A program made the translations under genes and the position numbers. The notes under the pieces were generated by a model, which did not search any database, had not been told where the DNA came from, and worked only from the letters and a program-made list of their open reading frames with translations. Positions 33,716 to 45,611 of a stretch of DNA of 64,000 bases are shown in pieces (position 1 is the first letter of the stretch; every line of letters starts with the position of its first letter). The stretch comes from Hansfordia pulvinata (taxonomy: Eukaryota; Ascomycota; Sordariomycetes; Xylariales). The DNA lies in assembly GCA_006538405.1 (NCBI GenBank), contig BJKQ01000012.1, positions 655,001-719,000 of the forward strand, written 5' to 3'.

Positions 33716-36700
33716 TCATATCGAGATGAAGAAGTTCTTTTCACCCTCCTTGGGCAACACCCGAGCCCTCTCCATAATCGGATCCACACAGCTCAGCCTA
33801 ATTCTCTCTGGTGTAGCCGGGCTCTCCAGCCTCAGAAGCCCGTCCTGGTCGCCACCCTCGGCACCGACGGTGGCCTTGACCCCGTAGTCTGCGCGTGCGG
33901 CCTTGAGCGCGTCACGGATGGCGAAGAAAACCGAGCTTCCCATGAAAAGAGGAGGCTCGCCCACGCCGCGAGACCGCTGGATGGTGCGCAGATTTTCCCA
34001 TGTGACCCCTTTCAGCAGACTGACGTTGAACTTTTGCGGAATGTCTCTGAACCCGGGAATCTTGTAAGAGCCAGGCCCTTTCGTGAAAAGGTTGCCTGCC
34101 TGTGGGCCGTTGCGCAACCACAAGCTCTCCTCCATGGTGAAAAGGCCAAGCCCTTGTACGAACGCTCCTTCGATCTGACCGTAGTCAATCGAGGGGTTGA
34201 TGGATCGACCTACATCCATCTTGATGTCGGCTCTCAGGCAGGTCCAGGTTCCCGTGAGGCAGTCCAGCTCCACCTCGGCAGCGGCTACTCCTTGCGTGAA
34301 GTAGAAGAACATCTTCCCCTTGTTCTCGCCCCACGTGTAACCGATCTCGGGCGTCTTGTAGAACCCATTGGCGCTCAAGTTGACGCGATCAAAATATGCT
34401 GCGTGCGCAATCTCTTTCATGGTGGCTTGGGGCCCCAGCTTCTCCCTGTATGGCGCCAGCCTCTCGTTGAGTTGTTCACAGGCGTTCCAGACGGCATATC
34501 CGTTCAGATCCGAAGAAGCCGATGCAGCCGTGGCCGAGCTGTTCGCGACCGTGTTGGTGGACGTGTCTGATATGAACACGTCCTCCATCGGTACCTTGAG
34601 AGCCTGGGCAGCAAGAGCTATCATTTTGGTGTGCAGCCCTTGCCCCATCTCGGTGCCTCCGTGGGCCACCAGAATTGAGCCGTCGTGATATATGTGGACG
34701 AGTGCTCCCGCTTGGTTGAACCACAACGCCGTGAAAGATATGCCAAACTTGGTGGGAATCAGAGCCAGGCCTCTCTTCCGCCACTTGTTGGTTGCATTGA
34801 AGTCATCCACAGCCTTGCGTCGATTGTCGTAATCCGACTCCTCTTTGACCTGTTGGTACATCAAGGGCACATGCCAATCCTGGATTGGCTGATTGAAATG
34901 GGTCTCCTCATTGGGCTCGTAGAAGTTGATCTCGCGTAGTTTCTCCACGGACATACCAAGACGGTCGGCCACTTCACACATGTAAGACTCGGCGAAGAAC
35001 AGGCCTTGAGGCCCACCGAACCCTCGAAAGGCCGTGTTTGACATCGTGTTTGTCTTGCAAAGGCGGCCTCGGATGTGAACGTTGGGTATCTTGTAACAGC
35101 CATCCGAGTGTGTCATGGCTCGCTCGCAGACGGCCGGGCTGAGGTCAAATGACCAGCCGGCGTTGTTGAACACATCAAGGTCGAGGGCTTGTAGCTTTCC
35201 GTCTTTGTTGACACCAACTTTCCATTTGCCGAGGAAAGGATGTCTCTGGCCGGACATGGCCATGTCCTCGTCGCGATTGAGCATACAGCGCACAGGCCGC
35301 TTCACCTTTTGTGCTGCTAGAGCGACCATTGTGCTGAGCTGAACACACCGAGTCTCTTTCCCCCGAACCCTCCACCGAGTCGCTTCACGCGCGCGACAAC
35401 TTTGTTGGACTGCACACCGAGCACCTTGGCCGCGTACGTTTGACTGCAAGATGTTAGGTCCAGTGCTCACTTGCCGTCGGTCATCGACTCACCTCTCGGT
35501 TGGATTCTGACTACTCGTCCAAATCTCCATTTCGCCGTCTTCGGGCTTCGGGATCGCGACGCAGGCATTGGTTTCCAGATAGAAGTGCTCCTGGCCGCCT
35601 ATTCTGGCGACTCCGGAGAAGGTATGGTCGCATTTGGCGAAGGCCTGCTCTGTGTCGCCTTTCTTGATGTATCGGAAATACTTGTGAAAGCTGTCTTTCT
35701 CGATAGCCTCCTCCATCGTGAAGATAGCGGGCAATTCTTCATACTCGATGCGAACCGCGCGCACTCCTTCCGCCGCTTTGGCCTGTGATGTTGCTAGCAC
35801 CAAGGCGATGGGCTGCCCGGCTGTGAAAACCTCATCTTCGGCGAAGAAAAAGTCGTCAAAGTTCGGCGCTCCCCATCGATTGTCACCGGGGTTGTGGAAA
35901 TCATCTTTATCAACCACGTCAACCACGCCCGGTATATCCAGCGTTGCCGAATAGTCGATCGATTTTATCTTTGCATGCGCTTTGGACGAAAGAACAAGGC
36001 AAGCGTGGAGCTCGTTCTTCAAAGAGGGGATGTCGTCTGTGTACTGCGCCTCCCCCGTCGTCTGCTTCAGTGCCGCAACGTGATTCTGTGGTTTGCCGAG
36101 AGAGCCGTCCATGTACTCAGCGGTTGCTTCGTGATCCTTCCAGCCGGAGGAGAGTACCCTGTCCAGTTCTTCCACTGCTTGGCTGTCTCCATGCTGGCAC
36201 TCATCGCCTACTTTTGACAGGACGTCATGGTAGAAACGGTAGAAGAAGCTCAAGGCCAGCGACCTGCGGTAAGAAGCCATCCCACCAGGGACGCTGAAGC
36301 TGAGATTGAAATCCGTCTCCAGCGCATTCATGGCGCCCTCTAAAGTGTCTGGGTGGGCAAACAGCTTGCCTTTCAGATACTCATTAGCTGCCTTGGCTGC
36401 AACTGTGAAAGGAGCCATGCCACCGTAAACGAGGTTGCAGTGCTCCACCGTACCCTTTTCGTCGAGTCGGACGTGTAGCGCGCCTGTTACGATTGCAATA
36501 TCGTCGTCCTTTCTCTTCGCTTGTTTATACGCCTTGAAGTGGTCGCCCTTTGGGCTCGTTAATGGTATGCGGATTGATGCTATGACCGCATCTTGGTCTA
36601 GCGCAGTACGGCGGTAGCCTTTGAAGAAGGTCGACATTGGGAGTTCTGTTTCTGTCGACTGGGATTTGGCGATCAGAACGCAGTCCGCAGCCATGAAGAC

Positions 36701-37939
36701 CGGGTTGAGATCCGAAATAGGCGAGGCTGTCGCCAAATTTCCGGCAGGTGTGCCAACATTGCGGATCTGCCGTCCTGCGAAGTACTTGAGCTGTTTGTGC
36801 ATGGCCTCGAACACCTGACCCCGCTCTGGACCATAATGCCTGACTGCATCCAGGCATATTTGCTCGAGATCTGTGAGGACAACATTGCCACCAATTTCCA
36901 CAGAATCGTCCTTGAAAGCGTACTGGCGAAGCTCGGGGATGTCACCCACGAAGATGGAGACAGGGTACTGCATTGCCTTGAACTTGATTTCGATCTGGGC
37001 CTCGGAGCTTCCACCAATGATTTTGGAATCGGGAAAAGCACTCTTGATCTCGAGGAGTTGCCCGAGAGTGACGGGGCGAAACCAACTTTTCCTTTTATTC
37101 CCAAAGGCCAGCGGTCGGAAATCGTGCTTCTTCAAGCTTGGAGGGAAGATGAGCTCAGTATCGGGGCTGTACTCATTGAAGCCGGGGGGAGTGAAGCGTT
37201 TCATAGAACCGTCGCTATCCAGGAGGGCCTTGCAGCAGCCCCCCTGGCCTGCATTGCCGTTCTCCATACAGCATCCTGAGCCGTTCTCGCCCGATGTCTT
37301 GGCGCAACCGCTCTTAACGCTGAAGGTCTGCGCGGCATCGAGTATGGGTCGGTAGCCTGTACAGCGACAGAGGTTCCCATCAAAGGCCTCCTCAACATCA
37401 TGCTCAGTCGGGGCGTCGTTGTTACGGAGCAGGGCGTAAAGGCTCATCACGATCCCGGGAGTACAAAAGCCGCACTGGCTGCCGTTGCTCTTGGCTATGC
37501 GCTCCTGGGCGGGATGTGGCTTTTTGACGTTCCCGATACCCTCGACAGTCACGACATGTTTGCCGTCGACGCTGACCAAGGGAGCCAGGCAGGCATTGAC
37601 GCTGGCGTGATAGATGCGCTTGGTAGTGGGGTTCCACTGGCTTATGACAACGGTGCAAGCACCACAACCGCCCTCGGCGCACCCACTGTGCAACGTCAGC
37701 GCATTTCAGGGGGAGAGACTAGGACTGGGGCAAGAAGAGAAGCGCAAACCATACAGCTTGGTGCCAGTGAGGCCAATGCCGCGGAGGTACTCAAGCAGAG
37801 TGATCTCGGGGTCGATGTCGTCAAGAGCAACGCGAGTGCCGTTGAGGAAGAAGCGTAGGGTGTCGTGGTAAGCGGTCTTGAGGGACGAAGCACCATTAAG
37901 GGGCGAATGCCGGTCGGGAGAGATGGCACTGGGGGCCAT
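33716..37939 (-). CDS. Xanthine dehydrogenase (purine hydroxylase I), one apparent frameshift
   Basis: Three exons: 37939-37755, 37685-35493 and 35443-33716. Introns are 69 bp (GTATGG...CACAG) and 49 bp (GTGAGT...TGCAG), both phase 2. The product converts hypoxanthine to xanthine to uric acid. Visible domains are the first 2Fe-2S site (GCAEGGCGAC), the second (CGFCTPG and CRCTGYRP), an FAD domain (IIGGSSEAQIEIKF, AGNLATASPISDLNPV), and the molybdopterin domains (NTAFRGFGGPQG, GGTEMGQGLHTK, GVGEPPLFMGSS with the catalytic Glu). In exon 3 the frame slips by one missing base inside the conserved GGGFGGKET segment, at a T3C5 run (35357-35364, plus strand), and reads to a stop about 10 codons on. 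With one base more, the protein is 1368 residues, the normal size. The rest is intact, so I favour a sequencing error over a pseudogene. Confidence 0.93.
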
Positions 37940-40341
37940 GGCTCATGCGTGTCCTGTGGCCATGCAACGGTTGAAAGCAGAGACGGAACAGGGAGAGCCT
38001 GGTCGGCGACTACAGGTCAAGGCAGAAGAAGACGAGGTGAGGTTCCTGGTTCGGGGATGCGACGGTGAGGGGCGAGTCATGAGGCGGTCATGGTTGGCAC
38101 GTGAGGTGGGACACCGGCCCTTGGCACGCTTCTATCCCGTGGTCTGCATCGTCGTTTGGCTTGCACTACATTGCGTATACATGAGCCAGGGCGGGGCCGC
38201 CGAGGGAAGCAACCGTGAGCCAGGGTATCTCAATGTACTCGCTACAGTTTCCCATCTTTCCGACCTTTGAGGCAGGTACGAGTTCCAGCTATCTGCGGAT
38301 GTCTCATCGGGTCTTAGGAGCGGGACGTTCCTGCCGTGGCTCGGATGACGGCTCGCGACCTTCAGGGGGGGCGACATCAAACGACGCCATCCCGATGTAC
38401 TTACCTCCAAGACCCGACCTATTTAAAGTTCGCAAGTCTACGAACGGCAGGTACCTTAGGTAGATGGACCACCTCGAGCCATCCCTTCATACCCCACCTG
38501 TACTGTGGAAAGCCTGACCTCTAGACTAGACTGCAATGTTGCCATGAACGGGAGATCGATTGGTCCTGGGCTCGTGTTGCTTCGGATGGACGGTTGGGGA
38601 CCCGACTGCAGCCGGTGAGCTCCTATCAGCGCCGATGGGTGTTGCTCACTACAAGTACGCACCAATGACATGCCGCTGATTGGGGCTGTCGAACACCTCC
38701 AGCTGGGTCCCAGGGGACCAGGCCACCAGCCCACACGACCAGGCCCGAAAAAGCCCCTATCGTGCTCCACCCCCGCAACCCGCTAATGCGAGCGGCTCTA
38801 CGAGTCACGAGACAACCGAGCCAGGCGTTGGCCGATCACCAGCTCGTATTTCATCACTCTGTGCCGTCATCATGCGGCACAACTTGACACTGTCTCCCCG
38901 GGACGCAGCATGAATTCTGGCCATCGCATCACTTGATCAGGAGTTTCCATGGTGATGGAAACACACTGATACGTCGGTTAGTTGTCATTTCACCAGCTGT
39001 GCATTTTTCGCAGGCCTCTACGAGTATCGTGCTCCAGGTGTCAGAGTCCTGGCCTAGCATCCGGCCACGCTGCTTTGGATTCCAGGCTACATGCTCTTGT
39101 GGTGGCGGCCGCGTTCAGCTTCGGAAAGGTACCATGTGATGCAATTGAATGTCAAAGAGTCGTGGCCGTATCAGAACCCCCTCCCCGGCACAGAGGAGGG
39201 GCATCGGTGCGATCCAAGAAATAGACAGATCTATTGCGCCCGCTCCCATAATGATATTAGGCACTGTCTTAATTGCGTTGAGCGCACAACGATCATCGAT
39301 GCAATGTGCCCGAAGTGAATGATTACCTTTGTGTGGGACCGTGTAGGTAGTGGCGTTGTATCCTTCGGGAAAGCACAGCACGGTATGGGAGAATGGAGGC
39401 TCTTGCGCCTTTCTGTCTGCAGTCACCGGGTTAATGACGAGTGCCAGTGCGGCGAACTGAACCGGTGCTGAAGAGTTCGTGGACGTTCCGGAGTTGCAGC
39501 CTTGGACATGAACGAGTCACCACCTTAGCTTCGTAGCCATGCACCCAAGCGTGGTAACTGTTGACGATGTCCAAATGACACCTCTAGTGTTCGAGGGCAT
39601 AGCAACTTACGCTGGAGAAGTCAGAGGTGGATACTCTACTGTGCGGTCGATATCCTCAGTAGTATACTCGAACTGTGTATCGGGGGGCGCTGTATCGTCT
39701 CACAAGCCCCCCCCCCCCCCCCCCCCCTGGGAGCGGCTCGAAAATTTGGCACGACATGGGAAGTAGGCCTGGCAGTGGTATGGGTCCCGTCACAAATGTA
39801 CATGGAATGACTTCTACCTGGGACGGAAGACTGAGAGCTACGTGGCATGCATCGCGCTGCAGCCTGGATCAAGGCTTTGGTGAACTACGGCACCGTAGTT
39901 CTTGTGTACGGTCTTAGCTAATGGCTTACTTGTATGGCCCATTTGTATTCAGTCACGTCGAAACACGTATGAGAGAGCTCACTGGGCTCTTCAATTCGGA
40001 CTTGTAAACTCATCAATTGGGACTTTCGCTTTTGATCAATGAAGTGAGAAGCCCAGGGGATCATCGGACAGAGCAAATGCCGTACCAAAAGAAAGGCACC
40101 ACACATGCGGATCCCTCATTCGGCCGCTACACCACCCTAGAGCAGTACGGCAACAAGCCTTGGGGTACTGGTTACTCCGACGTGCTCTGCTCAAGAAGCA
40201 TTCAAGCTGGGGGCCATCCACGAGGGCAACTAAAGCAATGTAACAGAAACGAATTCGCTAGGCACGGGAACCTTCATCATTGACTTTGATTTGTACAAGT
40301 ATTCTACAAAAGGCACATCTATTCGAACATTCATTTGTGAT
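37940..40341. other. Intergenic, 2.4 kb
   Basis: Upstream of xanthine dehydrogenase (minus) and downstream of Rsm25 (minus). No supported gene. It contains GGTACCTTAGGTAG at about 38450-38463 and a C21 run (39707-39727). Confidence 0.55.
39707..39727. repeat. C21 homopolymer
   Basis: Twenty-one consecutive C in non-coding DNA. Confidence 0.9.
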
Positions 40342-41185
40342 TTATGAGCGAGTGACAACTGGGCTCGGCTCGGCTTCGGGGGCGTCCACTGCGTAGTCCT
40401 CGTCCTCGTCTGCGACTTCCTCTTCCTCGCCAAACGAGGTGTATGCAGACTCGTTGGAGAGCTTCTTGTCGGCGATCTGGCGGGCTGCCCACTTCTTCCA
40501 GTGCTCGAACTGGTTGTCCTCGAGCTGCGTGCTGACCTGGAGATGGCTCTTGCCGAAGTAGGCACCGAGGTGGCTGGCCTCCTCGCGGGCGACGCGCGCT
40601 TCAATCTCTTCCTGCTGACGCAGAACATAAAATTCGTGCCGGGCCATGTCGTAGGCCTTCTCGCGCGTGAGGTTTGGGACGTTGTACATCATCCACAGCT
40701 GTCTCTGAACCACACTAGGGGGCGGGGGGTTAGCAGGGCAGCAAAGTTCCAGGCGTCGGAAACTCTTACCTCTCGCCGCTCAGAGGCAGGCCAGGTTGGC
40801 GGAGACCGCGGGACCAATCATAGTGCTGAGTATCTTTGCCATCCGTCTCGATAATCATGCGGGGGCGGGCCAGCTCCCACGGATGGTCCTTGTAGAACTT
40901 GGAGCGAAGGCTGTCCTCCTCGTAGACGATCTTCTGGGGTTGAAACATGCGGCTAGGTTTGCGAGACTTAGGCTTTTTTGAGGCAGAGCCGGTGACAGAG
41001 GGCTGGGCGACCTGAGGTGGGAGAGGGCGAACAAGGATCTGGGTCGGTGGGTTGGCCGCAACGGGGTCGAACCAGACGGGCTTATGGTATGTAGCCTCCG
41101 GTACTGGCGCCACGCGGCTTGCAAGCAAGTTTGAGACCGTCTGATATATCTGGCCAGGCATGACCTGGCGCGCGCCGCGCGTCAT
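40342..41185 (-). CDS. RSM25: Mitochondrial small ribosomal subunit protein mS23 (Rsm25)
   Basis: Exons 41185-40770 and 40714-40342 are joined by a 55-bp intron (GTAAGA...CCCTAG, phase 2), giving 262 residues. Diagnostic stretches are QIYQTVSNLLAS near the N-terminus, ILVRPLPP, SRMFQPQKIVYEEDSLR, FYKDHPWELARPR, YDWSR, GESVVQRQLWMM across the splice site, and AREEASHLGAYFGKS. The C-terminal acidic tail (EEEEVADEDEDYA) is typically variable. This is a structural protein of the mitochondrial 37S subunit. I chose ATG 41185 (CCCAAGATGACG), since the longer open frame upstream lacks an ATG. It is divergent from the PPR gene, which also looks mitochondrial. Confidence 0.93.
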
Positions 41186-41921
41186 CTTGGGAGGGAAAGC
41201 TGCGTCGAAAGACGTGCACGCGATGCTTGTTGGTGTCGAGTGCAACTGTGATGTCGGGCTGTAGGGGGGCGTATGGAGGGTCTGTTTGCGGGAATCGTCT
41301 GGTATTCACGAAAAGTGCCGGTCCGACGTGGCGGCGGTGATACTTGTCGTCGGGGGGCCGCAGAGGCGCAAAGTGTCGTGGTGCGATGGCGAGGCGAGAA
41401 TTGGCAACAGCTTCACCAGCGCTGCCGGATCAAATTCACTCGGCGGTAGCAATGACAGCCCCACTAAAAAGTTGGTGTCCAATAGGCGGCCGTGGTAATG
41501 GCAGTAGGGGGAGGGAGAGATGACAGGATGAGTACTTCTTAGCGTCTGATGGACGCGTCAAGATTTGGTGCACATTTCCTCCATAACGCGCTTCGCTGTC
41601 TGTACCTCGCTGGGTACCGCCTCTAAGCACAGGCGGCTCTGCACTACCTCCTGGTACATAGGTATCCAGCGCGTACACTCACCGGCAGCCAGCGCTGAAT
41701 TCTCCCGGCTGCCGGCGCGGGTCACTGCCACCTTCCGGGGCGTAAAATCAACCTCCGAAATATCTCTTCCCCCCTCGACCGGCACCAAACACCGCCCAAA
41801 TCGACAGCAACAACTGCTTCCTCCCACCACCTTCCGCGCGCCCTCTTCCGTCCTCCGCCTGGCTCGACGCCCCGAGCTTGGGAGAGCGAGGCGGCATACC
41901 CAACATGCCGCGGCCCGGCCC
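41186..41921. promoter_or_regulatory. Putative shared divergent promoter of RSM25 and the PPR gene
   Basis: About 735 bp separate the Rsm25 start (minus) and the first in-frame ATG of the PPR gene (plus). The PPR frame is open back to 41565 but without ATG. No individual binding site is claimed. Confidence 0.4.
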
Positions 41922-44183
41922 ATGAAAACCCTTGCTCGAATAGACGGGTCGATCTGCCGCGCGATACCCTCACTATCGCCTTCTTCCGCCCGGCCTCGAT
42001 CCCCAGCCACGGCCTCCAGGCTTGACTACGACGCCCTGCTTCTGCTTGTGGTTCTGCCCAAGTACTCGAGCCATGCCTCGCCTGCACCGTTTGTGTCGTC
42101 GGTGCCTGTGCCTGCGCCCGTAGCCACGGCTGGGCCTAAGGCTGGAGCGCCTCGCTGCCGTGGCGGCGGCAGATCGCAACCCCTTTCCACTACCACCGCC
42201 ATATCCTCCGCCATTCCTCTTTACTCATCATTGCCTCCCTCATCTTCGCCTTCTTTCGCAACCCGGCTGGCTTCGTCTCTTCCTCATCGCCGGATCCCCC
42301 AAAGTGTATCATATCTCCCGAACCGGCGCTTTTGTAGCGCTGCCTCTCCTCACACCTCGCCACGTTACATATCTTCCAGTCAATACTTCACCGCCAACAC
42401 CCCCTTGCGCCCCTCTCCGGCTGGTCGAAATTGGAGCCACACATCGGCCGACCAACCCCTCCCTCATTGTGGAGATGCCCTCATTGCGCGTTCAGCTGCC
42501 GCTATTCCGGACCAGGGCCAGAGCCAATCTTTGAGCGCCCCCGACGACGCGAATAACGGGTCGCCAACATCGACCGACCCAGATGTAAAGGAATCCGAAG
42601 CAGAAAGTACAACGCCCACTCCCCGATACGTGCTCAAAAAGCCAGAGCTTTTGCGGTTGGTTCCCCAATATCATGACGACGAGACAGTCCAGTCACACAT
42701 CAATCGCATTCAAGACCCCTACATGCGCGGCTTCGCCCCTGCCGACGGGCCTGTTCTGCGCGTCTCGGACACCCCTGAAGATACATACCTCGTTCCCTCC
42801 GATGACCAGAACTATACCAGCCTGGAGGACCTGGCCATCTTGAGCGAACTCCGGTTGGCTCTTTCGCAGAAATCCAGGAAGCCAGGTCTCGACAACGAGG
42901 ATACCATCTGGAAGCTTTACCAAGACCTTCCCGAGCCGCGCATCACCTATCTGACGAGCGTGATGCGACACAGGCTCATGTGGGCATTGGGCTCTATCGA
43001 CAAGAAGAACACGAAAACGATGCTGCGCTACTTTTCTGTCATCGGCGACATCAAGAATTGCGGCCTGGCTGTCACTAGGGGTGAATGGAACGGCGCCATG
43101 TCCTTTGCCGCCCGCTATGTTGGCAAAACGACTGCAACTGAAGCCGAGACTGTCCTCCGCATGTGGCGTGAGATGGAGCACGAGGCCAACACGCAGGGTA
43201 ACGAAATCACGTTCAACATTCTTTTCGATGCGGCGTCTAAGGCTGGACACTTCGAACTCGCCGAGATGATCTACCAGGAAATGGTAAACCGGAAAATTCC
43301 CTACAACCGGTACCATCATATTAGCATGATCCATTTTTTTGGGCTCAAGCAGGATTCGGACGGACTTCGTGCTGCCTACAAGGACATGGTGGAGGCTGGC
43401 GAGATGATCGATACCACAGTTCTCAACTGTGTCATGATTGGCTTTCTGCGATGTGGCGAAGAAGACGCGGCTCAAGCCATCTACGAAACGATGAAAACAA
43501 CCCATCCTAAAGGCCATGTAGTCGTCCGCCGGGACTACACAACCCGGAAGCGCATGACACAGGTCTTTATGATGTTTGCCCGCGTCGCAAAAGAAGTGCC
43601 CAGTCTGCGGCCTAGTCTTCAGCGAACGGTCGCTACAGCGCCGGACCTACACACCTATCGCATCTTGGTGAAATACTGGGGGCCGCGGCGCGGCGACTTG
43701 TCCAAAGTGGTGCAACTTCTCGACGAGATGCAAAGCTTCAACGTGCCCTTGCACGGTAGTGTTTTCCTGGCTCTGTTCAAAGGTTTCCAGCTCCACGGCC
43801 GCTCCGGTGCCATCGGGCGGAGGCAGAAGACACCAGGGCCTCATCGCGTCCAGTCCAAGCCTGTGCACAATCTGGGCTCGCTGGAGATTTCCTCCACCCC
43901 CTGGACTCTGGATCGCCTGGAGAATGTGTGGGCAGCTTTATTGGATGCGCTTGATGCCGGAGCAGATGGCTTGCATATCACAACCTGGCTTGCCACGGCT
44001 GTTCTTGGCGCCTTCTCGCACCATTGTCCACCCTCCGAGCTCCTGGAGATATACGACCAACTACGCGACTACTGGGAGATGGATCACAGCGAAGAGCAGT
44101 ATATGCTGGATTATCTGAGCCAGCTGATACCGGACAGAGGCGCCCAGGATTTCAACCAGACCAGACACAGCGGAAAGTTGTAG
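41922..44183 (+). CDS. Pentatricopeptide-repeat (PPR) protein, probably mitochondrial
   Basis: A single open frame of 753 residues is taken from the first in-frame ATG (41922). The N-terminal 200 residues are Ser/Arg/Pro-rich without acidic residues over long stretches (for example LPNRRFCSAASPHTS), like a mitochondrial targeting region. PPR-type helical pairs follow: EITFNILFDAASKAGHFELA, TTVLNCVMIGFLRCGEEDAA, and DLHTYRILVKYWGPRRGDLS with LLDEMQSFNVPL. PPR proteins bind organellar RNA and control its processing or translation; which transcript is unknown. The real start may be in a spliced 5' exon, because the Arg/Ser region looks like presequence well inside this model. Confidence 0.75.
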   Translation: MKTLARIDGSICRAIPSLSPSSARPRSPATASRLDYDALLLLVVLPKYSSHASPAPFVSSVPVPAPVATAGPKAGAPRCRGGGRSQPLSTTTAISSAIPLYSSLPPSSSPSFATRLASSLPHRRIPQSVSYLPNRRFCSAASPHTSPRYISSSQYFTANTPLRPSPAGRNWSHTSADQPLPHCGDALIARSAAAIPDQGQSQSLSAPDDANNGSPTSTDPDVKESEAESTTPTPRYVLKKPELLRLVPQYHDDETVQSHINRIQDPYMRGFAPADGPVLRVSDTPEDTYLVPSDDQNYTSLEDLAILSELRLALSQKSRKPGLDNEDTIWKLYQDLPEPRITYLTSVMRHRLMWALGSIDKKNTKTMLRYFSVIGDIKNCGLAVTRGEWNGAMSFAARYVGKTTATEAETVLRMWREMEHEANTQGNEITFNILFDAASKAGHFELAEMIYQEMVNRKIPYNRYHHISMIHFFGLKQDSDGLRAAYKDMVEAGEMIDTTVLNCVMIGFLRCGEEDAAQAIYETMKTTHPKGHVVVRRDYTTRKRMTQVFMMFARVAKEVPSLRPSLQRTVATAPDLHTYRILVKYWGPRRGDLSKVVQLLDEMQSFNVPLHGSVFLALFKGFQLHGRSGAIGRRQKTPGPHRVQSKPVHNLGSLEISSTPWTLDRLENVWAALLDALDAGADGLHITTWLATAVLGAFSHHCPPSELLEIYDQLRDYWEMDHSEEQYMLDYLSQLIPDRGAQDFNQTRHSGKL

Positions 44184-45316
44184 GGAATGAGTTCTTTCCA
44201 TCTCGGATCACGCAAAGCGGGACGTGCAATTGTACAATACTTTGCCGGCACGGCCGACATCGGCTCTTGTGGGCGGGAAGATTCGTGCTTTTCAGAGGCG
44301 TTTATAGAGGAGTTCTGTATTTTGCATACCCAGGAGCGTAAGCACGCACAAAGAAAAGAACATTGAGTCGCAGAAAATGTGTACATATATTAAACGAAGA
44401 ACACCCGGTTTGCGTGGGCAATCTCGTTGTGAAGAAGGGAGCAAGGTCTGTACTGATCATCTGACGGCTCGCTCTTTGGTTTCGGGGGCGGCCACTTTGT
44501 TGTATATCCCATGTCTACATAGTATACATCCAGACCATCGGCTTCTCCAGTCGTGTTGCTTCCAGTCGAGGCGTTTGCTAGAGCGGAACTTATGTCCTTC
44601 ACACCTCTTCGCCGGCAAGGTGAGGACCGCTGGCCCTAGGTAACCTACTTATGGTCCGACAATGCTGCCGCCGTAAAGCGAGCTGGGCGATTTGAATTTT
44701 GAAATCCACGAGGTCTGCTGTCTGTGCAAGGTGTGAGTAGGAAGCGGCCGATGAGCTACTCCATTGACAGAGATGGGCGTGGCATGGCCAACACCATCCC
44801 AATCTACGAAGCAGCTCTGGTAGAAAATGCACGAATTACAGAGCAAGGTGCCGATATTTCACCAAGAAAACACTCATGTTGAACAAAAGAGAAGGATGCT
44901 TTTCTTTGATTTACAGAGGCTACGCACCCGCGCCGGGGCGTCAGGGGCGCCGACCTCGCTCTCGAAGAGTGTGGACAAGATATGAGCGGTCGTGACGGAT
45001 CTGGTCTTGCTGTACTGCAGCCCATAGATCCCGCACACGCTCCGGCCTTGTCTTGTTTGGTATGTGTTCTTTTTTTTCCTTTCCAGGCCCGCCAAGACGG
45101 GTATTGGCGCTAAGCTCGTGGTCTCGCTCCGTCTCCTATATGTACATTTGCGCAGCACACAGGCGTGCCCCGGCCCTCTGCATTGTGATTGGTGGGTGGC
45201 TTGGCTCGAGCCCTGACCGCGTATCCATGGGGAATTGTCGTTGATGTCTGAAAAGTGTCGAAGAGCACGCCGAGGAGGAGACAGGTATTGCGTGCGAGCG
45301 AGAAGAGGCGTGACGT
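44184..45316. other. Convergent intergenic region
   Basis: 3' flanks of the PPR gene (plus) and COX8 (minus). A 70-codon minus frame at 44390-44602 has no recognisable feature and is not called. Confidence 0.55.
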
Positions 45317-45611
45317 TTACGACTTGGGCTTGTTGGTCTGCCAGACTATTGAGCGGCGGCGAGGTCAGCGAGCTGGGCACTTGTTGAGAAGGGGTCAGAA
45401 GGGGACACGTACTGGCAATACCAAAGGGCAAGAAGAAGCCGGTGAAGCCGTAGAGGAAGAAGCGCAGACCGAACCACTTGGTCTTGGGGTTGAAGGGCAG
45501 GTTGGTGTAAGGGCCCTCGGCGTAGTGGTAGGGGGAGCTCATGCGCGGGCGGGTGGTGTGGAACGCGCGGCGCGCGACCATGGCGGTGGCGGTACGGAGA
45601 GCGGGCTGCAT
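45317..45611 (-). CDS. COX8: Cytochrome c oxidase subunit Cox8 (VIIc type)
   Basis: Exons 45611-45413 and 45345-45317 are joined by a 67-bp intron (GTACGT...CAATAG, phase 1), giving 75 residues. The N-terminus is a mitochondrial presequence (RRAFHTTRPRMSS). The mature protein has the family block SPYHYAEGPYTNLPFNPK, then one transmembrane helix (FFLYGFTGFFLPFGIAIW) completed across the splice site, and ends QTNKPKS. It is a small inner-membrane subunit of complex IV. The last 9 codons sit in a 29-bp exon, so unspliced reading gives a wrong tail. A 5'-UTR intron is possible: GGTAAGC lies near 45810, and CCATCAG just before the ATG. Confidence 0.93.

Noticed and set aside
35443..35492. Explaining the xanthine dehydrogenase frame change by alternative splicing of the 49-bp intron
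   Set aside because: Both sides of the intron already join in the correct phase with conserved residues. The change occurs about 80 bases later, inside an unbroken motif.
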